Source: Syntrophomonadaceae bacterium
GTDB taxonomy: Bacteria > Bacillota > Dethiobacteria > DTU022
Reading direction: 5' to 3'
Assembly: GCA_007129055.1 (NCBI GenBank)
Contig: SKWE01000065.1
Span: forward strand, 1-13,907
Length of the DNA stretch: 13,907 nt
In this document: one piece after another, positions 1-6,661 of the stretch
How positions within the stretch are numbered: position 1 is the stretch's first letter
Layout: every line of letters begins with the position of its first letter
Position numbers and translations under genes: made by a program
The notes under the pieces: generated by a model
Told to the model about the DNA's origin: nothing
What the model saw: only the letters and a program-made list of their open reading frames with translations
The model's database searches: none

Positions 1-426
1 CGCCCCGGTGTTGCGGTTGCGGATCAAATCTTTAATGGTTACTATACCGTGCAATACATCATGTCCATCGGCCACTACAACATGATTGATATTATGTTTA
101 ATCATCATTAACAGGGCCCGGTAAGCAAAGTCGTCAGGTTTTACAGTAACCAGGCTGGATGACATAATAGTATGAGCGCGTTGGTCCAGATCGGGTTTAT
201 CAACGGAAAGTACTTTTCTAACAAGGTCTTTTTCAGTAATTATTCCAACCGGTTTGTCATTAAAGGCTTTAATAACAACAGAGCTGACATTTTCTTTGCT
301 CATCTTTTTTGCAACATCGCCAATCTTGTCCATCGGCAGACTGGTTACAACCCTGGCGGTGTGAATATCAGAAATCTTACGCCTTAAAGGTTGTTCTTCC
401 ATTAATATTTCATCTTGAAAATCCAT
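1..426 (-). CDS. CBS-domain pair protein, partial (C-terminus beyond left edge)
   Basis: The reverse strand is open from an ATG at 426-424 to the window edge, giving 142 residues with no stop. Two CBS modules are visible. The first is at about residues 19-72 and ends in VGIITEKDLVRKVL. The second is at about residues 86-137 and ends in HGIVTIKDLIRNRN. Both show the usual pattern of hydrophobic strands followed by a (T/K)-K/E-D-L helix start. CBS pairs generally bind adenine nucleotides and regulate an attached or partner domain. The protein could be a stand-alone CBS pair ending just outside, or the N-terminal part of a CBS-nucleotidyltransferase (DUF294-like) protein; the window cannot decide. 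A GAGG sequence lies about nine bases before the ATG, and a good promoter lies upstream at 476-504. It is transcribed in the same direction as the acyl-CoA ligase gene but is separated from it by a terminator. Confidence 0.85.
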   Translation of the reverse strand, partial: MDFQDEILMEEQPLRRKISDIHTARVVTSLPMDKIGDVAKKMSKENVSSVVIKAFNDKPVGIITEKDLVRKVLSVDKPDLDQRAHTIMSSSLVTVKPDDFAYRALLMMIKHNINHVVVADGHDVLHGIVTIKDLIRNRNTGA

Positions 427-475
427 AATCTTTCGCCTCGTGTTCTAGCCGACTTTAGCTTAACTCGCTAACTGA

Positions 476-504
476 ATTATAAACGGGACCTGATTATCAG
501 GCAA
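476..504 (-). promoter_or_regulatory. Sigma-A type promoter for the CBS-domain gene
   Basis: On the reverse strand there is TTGCCT (499-504), a 17-base spacer, and a perfect TATAAT (476-481). The -10 box lies about 50 bases before the ATG of the CBS gene. The -35 box abuts the terminator hairpin of the upstream ligase gene, which is a compact arrangement of end and start signals. This is assigned by sequence match only. Confidence 0.65.
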
Positions 505-506
505 GT

Positions 507-536
507 AAAAAGCGGAGCAGGGACAGCTCCGCTTTT
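507..536 (-). terminator. Intrinsic terminator of the acyl-CoA ligase gene
   Basis: This is a perfect 11-base inverted repeat (508-518 with 526-536, GC-rich core GCGGAGC/GCTCCGC) around a 7-base loop. Read on the reverse strand it lies 30 bases after the ligase stop codon and is followed by a run of T. The other strand also carries a T run, so it could work in both directions. Confidence 0.85.
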
Positions 537-566
537 CTAAAACTAAGTTATATCGCATTAGATTCA

Positions 567-2246
567 TTAAACCTGCTGCTGGTTTTTCTTTTCTTCCTCT
601 TCTCTCAGCATACGGCGAAGAACTTTTCCTATCATGGTCTTTGGCAGTTCAGGCCTGAACTCTACCAGTTTGGGTACCTTGTAAGCTGCCAGGTTAGCTT
701 TGCAGTAATCTGTAACTTCTTCTTCAGTCATTGTTTCGCCCTCTTTTAAAACGATATATGCTTTAAGGGTTTCGCCGCGGTAAGGATCATTAATGCCGGC
801 TACCGCTGCTTCCATGATCTTGGGATGGGTATATAATACTTCCTCGATGTCGCGGGGATAGATATTGAATCCACCGGCAATAACCATATCTTTTTTACGA
901 TCTACAATATATGTATAGCCATCTTCGTCTGCCTTGGCAATATCCCCGGTGTAAAACCATCCATCGCGGATGCTCTGTGCATTTTCTTCGGGCATGTTTA
1001 GGTAGCCCTCCATTACCTGTGGTCCGCGGATACAAAGTTCACCGATTTCACCGATCGGCAATTCCTTTTCTCCGGTTTCCACATCTACTATTTTATACTC
1101 CGTATCCGGCATGGGAAGGCCTATGCTTCCGGGCTTGCGGACACCGTAAACAGGGTTTGCATGGGTAACGGGCGAGGTTTCTGAGAGCCCGAAACCTTCA
1201 ACAAGTCTCCCTCCGGTATTTTTCTCAAACTGTTGCTGAACTTCTACGGGCAGCGGCGCTGCACCGCTAATACAGATACGAATCGATTTAATGTCATATT
1301 TATTGAGGTTGGGAGCGTTATTTATGGCAACATAAATGGTGGGTACACCGGGGAAAAGGGTAGGTTTTTGTTTGTCGATTGTCTTCAGAACATCTCCCAA
1401 AACGAAGCGGGGCAGTAAAACCAGCTTTGCACCGTTTAACAGCCCAAGGTTTAATATAGTAGTCAGGCCGTAGCTGTGGAAAAATGGTAGAACCCCAAGG
1501 GCAACTTCCTTGCCATCCTGGTAATCGGTGCACCAGGCCTTAACCTGAAACATATTTGCAACAAGGTTGCGGTGTTGCAGTACGGCGCCTTTCGAAACTC
1601 CTGTTGTGCCTCCCGTGTAAAGGAATACAGCGCGGTCAAATGGTGAAACTTCAACGGCAGGTGGTTTCTTGCCTGCATACTTGCTTAGCAAGCCGGTGAA
1701 AGTATGGTCTTCCTTGGCAATCTCTACCCTGTCTCCTTCTTTTTTTTCCTTAGCTACTGTGTAGAGAAGGCTGAGAAATCCCGGGAAAAAATCTTTAATG
1801 TTAGAAACAATTACGTTTTTCAGAACTGTTTTTGGCTGCACTTCTTTAATCATCTTATAAAACCTGGTTAAGGTGATAATTGTTTCTGCCCCGGAATCTT
1901 TCAACTGGTACTCCATTTCTCTTGCGACATACAATGGATTGCAGGGAACAACTATTGCCCCTATGGCATGGGCGGCAAAGAAAGCGATTGGAAACTGGGT
2001 GCAGTTAGGAAGATGAATTGCAACCCGGTCGCCTTTTTTTACGCCAAGATCAGCCAGGGCGGCGGCCATGGCATCGACCTGCGAAGATAGCTCTGCATAA
2101 GTCAGTTCCCGGCCCATAAAGTGCACTGCAGGTTGCTGACTGTATTTTTTTGCGGATTGCTGGAATAACTGGTATAACGATAGCGATGGGTAGTCGATTG
2201 AGTGGGGGACTTCTTTTTCATAGTTTTTGAGCCATACTTTTTCCAT
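567..2246 (-). CDS. AMP-forming long-chain-type acyl-CoA ligase (FadD-like)
   Basis: A 559-residue member of the ANL superfamily that should activate a fatty or other carboxylic acid with ATP and CoA, giving acyl-CoA, AMP and pyrophosphate. All core motifs are present. The phosphate loop YTGGTTGVSKG is at 210-220, GFGLSET at 351-357, and YTGDIA at 432-437. The hinge/ribose motif around D449-R450 runs into AGGFNIYP (457-464). The catalytic lysine K541 sits in PKTMIGKVLRR. Length and motif spacing match FadD/LcfB-type ligases. No signal peptide is visible, so it should be cytoplasmic or peripheral to the membrane. The ATG is preceded by GGAGGA (2256-2261) with 8-base spacing. A palindrome and a repeated half-site lie just upstream (2270-2297). 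A strong hairpin follows the stop. The motifs show the class well; chain length and true substrate cannot be read from the sequence. Confidence 0.93.
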   Translation of the reverse strand: MEKVWLKNYEKEVPHSIDYPSLSLYQLFQQSAKKYSQQPAVHFMGRELTYAELSSQVDAMAAALADLGVKKGDRVAIHLPNCTQFPIAFFAAHAIGAIVVPCNPLYVAREMEYQLKDSGAETIITLTRFYKMIKEVQPKTVLKNVIVSNIKDFFPGFLSLLYTVAKEKKEGDRVEIAKEDHTFTGLLSKYAGKKPPAVEVSPFDRAVFLYTGGTTGVSKGAVLQHRNLVANMFQVKAWCTDYQDGKEVALGVLPFFHSYGLTTILNLGLLNGAKLVLLPRFVLGDVLKTIDKQKPTLFPGVPTIYVAINNAPNLNKYDIKSIRICISGAAPLPVEVQQQFEKNTGGRLVEGFGLSETSPVTHANPVYGVRKPGSIGLPMPDTEYKIVDVETGEKELPIGEIGELCIRGPQVMEGYLNMPEENAQSIRDGWFYTGDIAKADEDGYTYIVDRKKDMVIAGGFNIYPRDIEEVLYTHPKIMEAAVAGINDPYRGETLKAYIVLKEGETMTEEEVTDYCKANLAAYKVPKLVEFRPELPKTMIGKVLRRMLREEEEKKNQQQV

Positions 2247-2266
2247 TTAAACTCTTCCTCCTTGTT

Positions 2267-2297
2267 AATGTAAACGGTTTACGCTAAATGTAACCGT
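2267..2297. promoter_or_regulatory. Palindrome and repeated half-site upstream of the ligase, candidate operator
   Basis: GTAAACGGTTTAC (2270-2282) is a perfect 6+1+6 palindrome about 25 bases upstream of the ligase start codon. The left half-site with flank, AATGTAAACG (2267-2276), recurs as AATGTAACCG (2287-2296), exactly 20 bases away, or about two helical turns. The arrangement suggests a dimeric repressor site next to the ribosome binding site. It resembles a LacI/CcpA-type operator but has an extra central base. The regulator is unknown. Confidence 0.35.
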
Positions 2298-2367
2298 GTA
2301 AAATATTCTATGCTAGATACAAAATACCTTCTTTATTAAAAAAACTATAAACAAATTAAAGTTTGCA

Positions 2368-2847
2368 TTAAAATATTCTGAATATAAACCAAATTATCAT
2401 TACTGTTTCTATGGCAAGCTTGATCGGCAGCGCGCTTAGAAAACCAAGTGAGGCGCCAATTCCTGATTTTACTGCAGGTGCTGTCTTGCGCCTGGAAAGA
2501 AGATCTGCAGCGGTAGCGCCTACAAAGGGCCCGATAAGGAGCCCTATTGGAAAGAAGAAGAGGCCAACGAGTAAACCGCCTGCTGCACCCCAGATGGCAG
2601 CTTTCGTTCCGCCAAAATAGTGACTGCCCATGGCGGTAAAAAGATAGTCAACGCCCATTACCGATAACGCCAAAAAAGCCTGGAAAACAAGAAAGGTAGG
2701 GCCAATGTTTTCAAATCCTGCTATAAATCCGTAAATTAGCATACCCAGCCAGATTATTGGAGCGCCAGGCATTATCGGTACCAGGGTTCCAACCAGTCCA
2801 ATTAAAAAGAAAAGCGAAGCAATGATCAAGGCAATAATATTTAACAT
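2368..2847 (-). CDS. DUF456 family membrane protein
   Basis: A 159-residue, very hydrophobic protein with about four membrane segments. It has the glycine/proline-rich pattern typical of DUF456: GTLVPIMPGAPIIWLGM near the N-terminus, and GAAGGLLVGLFFFPIGLLIGP with ADLLSRR following around residues 88-119. The function of the family is not established. The start ATG (2847-2845) has only a distant AAAGG (2861-2865, about 13 bases away), so translation initiation may be weak. It shares direction with the ligase gene 121 bases downstream, so the two may be co-transcribed, but no metabolic link follows from the sequence. It is divergent from the symporter operon. Confidence 0.8.
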   Translation of the reverse strand: MLNIIALIIASLFFLIGLVGTLVPIMPGAPIIWLGMLIYGFIAGFENIGPTFLVFQAFLALSVMGVDYLFTAMGSHYFGGTKAAIWGAAGGLLVGLFFFPIGLLIGPFVGATAADLLSRRKTAPAVKSGIGASLGFLSALPIKLAIETVMIIWFIFRIF

Positions 2848-2962
2848 AAAAAATTACCGGCCTTTCGATTAGTTGTATTTACCACTATAATAGCATATTT
2901 ATCCTTTTTACTGCCTTTAAAAATAGTTTTGTAAAAATGTTGGCAGTTAAAAAAGAAGGAAA

Positions 2963-2990
2963 TTGAGATAGCAAGTAGAATAATTATATT
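2963..2990 (+). promoter_or_regulatory. Probable sigma-A promoter of the symporter/ligase operon
   Basis: TTGAGA (2963-2968), a 16-base spacer and TATATT (2985-2990) each differ from consensus by one base. They lie in the A/T-rich divergent region between DUF456 and the symporter small subunit. About 105 bases of leader would precede the first gene. That leader holds an orphan ribosome-binding sequence (3020-3029) and a 16-codon reading frame. The rest of 2848-3100 shows no gene or recognised RNA element. Confidence 0.5.
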
Positions 2991-3100
2991 TACTATATTT
3001 AGAATTATAAAAAACAGCCGAAAGGAGGTAAAATATAAAATAATTACATAACTATGAACGAAGTTAGAATAGTGTTTATAATTAAGGAGGTGAAACGCGG

Positions 3101-3406
3101 ATGAAAGATTATAAGCTGGAGGTATGGGTCACGACAATCTGTTTTATTATTGTCGCCATTACCGGCGGTTTTTTTAGTTCTTTTGTGGTTATCCTTAACG
3201 AGGTGTTTTACAACCAGGTTCCAACTCCGGAAGCTCTTGTAGCTTTTTACGGAGAAAATATGTTTGTAGTTAAAGAGAACCTTTTTGTAATGGGTTTTCC
3301 GCTCCACTATTTCCTGTTAATTATGTTCAGCTGGATTGGGGTAACCATTGTTGGCGCTATCTGGTGCCTGGTTATGGATAGGTTGGAAGAAAGACAAAAA
3401 GCTTAG
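3101..3406 (+). CDS. Small two-helix membrane subunit of a sodium/solute symporter (DUF4212-like)
   Basis: A 101-residue protein with two membrane segments (about residues 7-32 and 67-92). A hydrophilic stretch lies between them, and the end is charged (MDRLEERQKA). The GFPL-hydrophobic-M-RLE pattern of the second half resembles the small subunits (DUF4212, and by role YjcH/DUF485) that accompany SSS-family transporters. It lies 23 bases before the symporter gene, which is the standard arrangement for such pairs. The start is well supported by AAGGAGGTG (3084-3092) eight bases upstream. A role as an accessory or stability subunit is inferred from position and family resemblance. The loop between the helices seems longer than in typical DUF4212 proteins, so the family name is tentative. 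Confidence 0.75.
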   Translation: MKDYKLEVWVTTICFIIVAITGGFFSSFVVILNEVFYNQVPTPEALVAFYGENMFVVKENLFVMGFPLHYFLLIMFSWIGVTIVGAIWCLVMDRLEERQKA

Positions 3407-3429
3407 TTGAAGGGAGGGATAATTAATTC

Positions 3430-5091
3430 ATGGAACCTAGAGGTGAAGTTTTTGTATTAGGTCTGGTATTAAGTATCATAGTGCTTGTTATTTCTGTTAT
3501 GATCAGCGTCTGGGCTCGCCGCTTTACCCGCAACCTGGGTGATTATTACGTGGCCGGTCGCAGTATTGGCGCAGTGAATAATGGTTTGGCCATGGTTTCG
3601 CTGGCCCTTAGTTTAACCACGTTTATCGGTTTAACCGCTCTTATTATTGAAGGTGTTTATATTGCTGTTGCCGTTTATGCTTCATTTACAGCCGCCTTTA
3701 TCGGCTTGATGATCCTTGCTGCTCCTTACCTGCGACGCCATAAATCATTTACAACGATGGCTTTTATTTCTGAAAGGTACGGCAGCAAGTCTTTGCGTTA
3801 CATGTCGGTTGTTGTGATGATGGTTGTCAGTGTGCTTTACCTGGCCGGCAACTTGAAAGGTATCGGTATTGTTTTCTATTTCTTACTTGGTGTGCCCGAA
3901 GTTGTTGGAATCGTGGTCGGGGGTCTTGTGGTAACACTTTACGTTACCCTGGGCGGAATGTACGGGGTTACCTACAACCAGACATTCCAAACCATAGTTC
4001 TCTTGTTCTGCCTCATGTTCCCGGTAGCTATTGTTTTAAGAACGCTTGGTACTTCAGGGTGGTTTTTCCCGCCGCTGGGCTATGGGGATATGGTGCCCGA
4101 TATGATTTCTTTCGTGCCTCACTATTTTTGGGCTATGCTTGAACACCCGATAACGTATATAGCTATCTTTCTTGGCTCGTTTTTCGGGATTATCGGTTTA
4201 CCGCACTTTGTGATGCGTTTCTTTACAGTGCGTGATGCCAGGGAAGCCCGTTGGAGCACGGTTATCTGCGTCTTCCTGGTTGGCTTGGTCAATACCACAG
4301 TTTACGCCACCGGTTTTGCTGCTGTTTACTTTATGCAAACATCGGCCGGAGTCGACCTGACACCGGCAGCTTACGACTATATGGTCTTTATCCTGGTGGA
4401 AGCGCTTGCCGGAGAAGGCTGGTTGGCTCTTGCAGTAGCCGGTTCTGTTGCTGCCGGCTTATCCACAGTATCGGGGTTGCTGATGATCATGGGCGCCGGT
4501 CTTATTCATGACCTTTATGGCGAAATGAAGCCTGAGGTTGATGATGAGAAGAAGCTGAAGCTTTCTTACCTGGCCATGTTTCTTGTTGGTGTTTTTGTTA
4601 TTCTTTTCTCCCTCAACCCGCCCGAGTTCATTCTGAAGGCGATTATGTGGTCCTTCGGTATTGCTGCCGCAGGTCTCGGTGTGCCAATCGTTCTCGGAAT
4701 ATGGTGGAAACGCACCAACAAGTATGGTGTCGGGGCAGGTATGGTCGTCGGTTCACTTATCGGCTTCTTAGGCTGGATTATGATTGACTACATGGGGATG
4801 AACCCGGTAGATATACCATTTCCATTCTTTGCCAAGTATCTTTATGGCCCGATGGGTTGGATTAAGGTTACTGTTTTAGCTGTAACCTTCTCTTTTATAT
4901 TGACCATTGTTGTTTCATGGTTGACACCGCCCCCACCAAAGGAACTGCAGCGTCAAGTTGATGAAATGCATGGTTGGCCTGATTATGATGAAAGACGCTA
5001 TAATAGCAAAGGCCTGCCGATTTCTATTCTTGTGGTATGTGTATTCCTGTTATGGTTTATGACAACCCTGTATGATGTGTTTCCGAAGTAA
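3430..5091 (+). CDS. Sodium:solute symporter (SSS family), ActP-like carboxylate permease
   Basis: A 553-residue integral membrane protein with roughly 13 hydrophobic segments. The N-terminal DYYVAGRSIGAVNNGLAM matches the SSS family signature region. GLPHFVMRFFTVRDAREAR (256-274) is the hallmark of the acetate/monocarboxylate permease (ActP) branch. AAGLSTVSGLL (341-351) contains S345 and T346, at the position where SSS transporters ligate sodium, and is followed by the conserved HDLYGE. It should import a small organic acid with sodium. The true substrate is not shown, but two carboxylate-activating-enzyme relatives follow in the same direction, so the acid is probably the one they act on. 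A GGAGGG (3413-3418) stands 11 bases before the ATG. It follows the small subunit closely, and a stem-loop lies just after its stop. Confidence 0.92.
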   Translation: MEPRGEVFVLGLVLSIIVLVISVMISVWARRFTRNLGDYYVAGRSIGAVNNGLAMVSLALSLTTFIGLTALIIEGVYIAVAVYASFTAAFIGLMILAAPYLRRHKSFTTMAFISERYGSKSLRYMSVVVMMVVSVLYLAGNLKGIGIVFYFLLGVPEVVGIVVGGLVVTLYVTLGGMYGVTYNQTFQTIVLLFCLMFPVAIVLRTLGTSGWFFPPLGYGDMVPDMISFVPHYFWAMLEHPITYIAIFLGSFFGIIGLPHFVMRFFTVRDAREARWSTVICVFLVGLVNTTVYATGFAAVYFMQTSAGVDLTPAAYDYMVFILVEALAGEGWLALAVAGSVAAGLSTVSGLLMIMGAGLIHDLYGEMKPEVDDEKKLKLSYLAMFLVGVFVILFSLNPPEFILKAIMWSFGIAAAGLGVPIVLGIWWKRTNKYGVGAGMVVGSLIGFLGWIMIDYMGMNPVDIPFPFFAKYLYGPMGWIKVTVLAVTFSFILTIVVSWLTPPPPKELQRQVDEMHGWPDYDERRYNSKGLPISILVVCVFLLWFMTTLYDVFPK

Positions 5092-5102
5092 CTCTTAAAA
5101 AG

Positions 5103-5136
5103 GGGAAGGTTTCTCTTTTAACGGGGAGACCTTCCC
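5103..5136 (+). terminator. Stem-loop between symporter and ligase genes (leaky terminator or processing site)
   Basis: A 13-base-pair stem (5103-5115 with 5124-5136, two G-U pairs) has an 8-base loop. The following sequence, ATGTTTTAG, is only a short T tract, so termination may be partial. It lies 12 bases after the symporter stop and about 35 bases before the next ATG. It could set different expression for transporter and enzymes. Confidence 0.55.
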
Positions 5137-5170
5137 ATGTTTTAGAAAAACTGCAGGAGGTGATGGCTTT

Positions 5171-6631
5171 ATGGAAAATTGGGAAAAACTGAGCAAAATG
5201 CCTTTTAAAGAGATAAAGGAAATGCAGGATCGCAAACTGCGTGCCTTTATCGCCAATCAGATTTATCTTTACAGCCCATATTATAGTAACCTTTTAAAAG
5301 AAGAAAATATCGATCCATTTAAAGTAAAGGGAATAGATGATTTACGCCATTTGCCCTTCACTTATAAATGGGACATCGCCCCGACGGATGAAGAACCCCA
5401 GAAGGCTAAAGATTTTATTATCCGTCCTGACGAGGAAGTTACAGAGAAATACGGCCACCTGGCTAAAATGTCGATGACTGGCGGTAAAGCCGTGGTGGAG
5501 GAAAAAATTTATGATTTTAAGCCGGTTCACATCCATTTTACTACTGGTAGGACAGCGCTTCCAACTCCATTTGTATATTCAAAAAGGGATCTTGAAAATT
5601 TACGTGAATCCGGTGCCCGCTTGCTGGATGTTTTTAAGGTAACCAGTGATGATAGAGTGGTTAACTGTTTCCCCTTTGCTCCCCACCTGGCTTTCTGGCA
5701 GACTTTTTTCGCCGGTGAAAAAGCTAATGTTCCCGGGTTTCACAGCGGCGGTGGTAAGATTGTTGGAACCAACAACCTGATGGATGCATTTGAATATATT
5801 CGCCCATCAGTTGCTGTATTTATTCCAGGCTACTGCTACTATTTCTTACGTGAAGCAGTTAAGCAGGGCAGGGATTTTTCGTCAGTGAAGAAAATCTTCT
5901 TTGGCGGGGAACGGGTGCCGCCAGGATTAAAAGATAAGATTAAGGAACTGTTTAAGCAGCTTGGTGCAGAAGAAGTGATGGTTCTTGCCACCTACGGTAT
6001 GACAGAAGCTAAAGTGGCATGGGCCGAATGCCCTTCGCACGACGAATATCACGGGTACCACCTCTATCCCGATATGGAAATTTTTGAAACGATTGATCCG
6101 GAAAGCGGCGAACCTGTCGGCGAAGGAGAAGAAGGAGAAATTGTTTATACTGCCCTGGACTGGAGAGGCACAGCGGTTCTTAGATACAGGACTGGTGATA
6201 TAGCCAAGGGTGGAATTCTTTTTGAACCATGCCCCAACTGCGGCAGGACTGTTCCCAGGATTAGTTCAAATATCCAGCGTAAATCAGAGCTGAAAGAATT
6301 TAGCATGACCAAGGTGAAAGGCACCCTGGTTAACCTGAATAACTTCTTCCCCCTGATGATGAGCCATCCTGATGTTGAGGAATGGCAGGTGGAAATGCGC
6401 AAGAGAAACGACGATCCTTTTGATTTGGACGAAATTTATCTGTATGTGGCCACTAAGGGTGAAATAGATCGCGAAAAATTTGCTGCTGATATTAAACAGA
6501 AGGTGCTCAGGGATACAGAGGTATCACTAACTGATATCATATTCAGATCAGTTCCTGAGCTTGTATCTCAGCTGGGGATGGAAACTGAACTGAAAGAAAA
6601 ACGGATCCTTGATAGCAGGCCAAATAACTAA
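5171..6631 (+). CDS. Phenylacetate-CoA ligase-like AMP-binding protein, first of a tandem pair
   Basis: A 486-residue relative of PaaK/coenzyme F390 synthetase-type enzymes, which activate a carboxylic acid as an adenylate and usually transfer it to CoA. YGMTE (275-279) and YRTGDIA (339-345) are intact. EPCPNCGRTVPRI (352-364), with C354 and C357, is characteristic of the PaaK branch. A C-terminal KEKRILD (475-481) aligns with the GK.KR.ID end of PaaK proteins, making K475 the likely catalytic lysine. The residue before it is Leu, not the usual Gly. The phosphate loop is unusual: FTTGRTALPTP (123-133), where the family normally has an SSGTTGKP-type sequence. A perfect AGGAGGTGAT (5155-5164) precedes the ATG. 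It follows a symporter and precedes its paralogue by 30 bases, so uptake plus activation is inferred. Phenylacetate itself is not shown to be the substrate. Confidence 0.85.
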   Translation: MENWEKLSKMPFKEIKEMQDRKLRAFIANQIYLYSPYYSNLLKEENIDPFKVKGIDDLRHLPFTYKWDIAPTDEEPQKAKDFIIRPDEEVTEKYGHLAKMSMTGGKAVVEEKIYDFKPVHIHFTTGRTALPTPFVYSKRDLENLRESGARLLDVFKVTSDDRVVNCFPFAPHLAFWQTFFAGEKANVPGFHSGGGKIVGTNNLMDAFEYIRPSVAVFIPGYCYYFLREAVKQGRDFSSVKKIFFGGERVPPGLKDKIKELFKQLGAEEVMVLATYGMTEAKVAWAECPSHDEYHGYHLYPDMEIFETIDPESGEPVGEGEEGEIVYTALDWRGTAVLRYRTGDIAKGGILFEPCPNCGRTVPRISSNIQRKSELKEFSMTKVKGTLVNLNNFFPLMMSHPDVEEWQVEMRKRNDDPFDLDEIYLYVATKGEIDREKFAADIKQKVLRDTEVSLTDIIFRSVPELVSQLGMETELKEKRILDSRPNN

Positions 6632-6661
6632 GTATTACTGATTAACGAAAGGAGGCAGAGT

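Noticed and set aside
172..387. Forward-strand reading frame of 71 codons
   Set aside because: It is the antisense shadow of the CBS-domain gene and has no ribosome binding site or family resemblance.
2269..2283. Catabolite-response (cre) element before the acyl-CoA ligase
   Set aside because: The palindrome is one base longer in its centre than a cre site and does not fit the 14-base consensus, so it is reported only as an unidentified operator candidate.
3044..3307. Reverse-strand reading frame of 87 codons over the symporter small subunit
   Set aside because: It is antisense to a well-supported membrane protein and its translation has no recognisable pattern.
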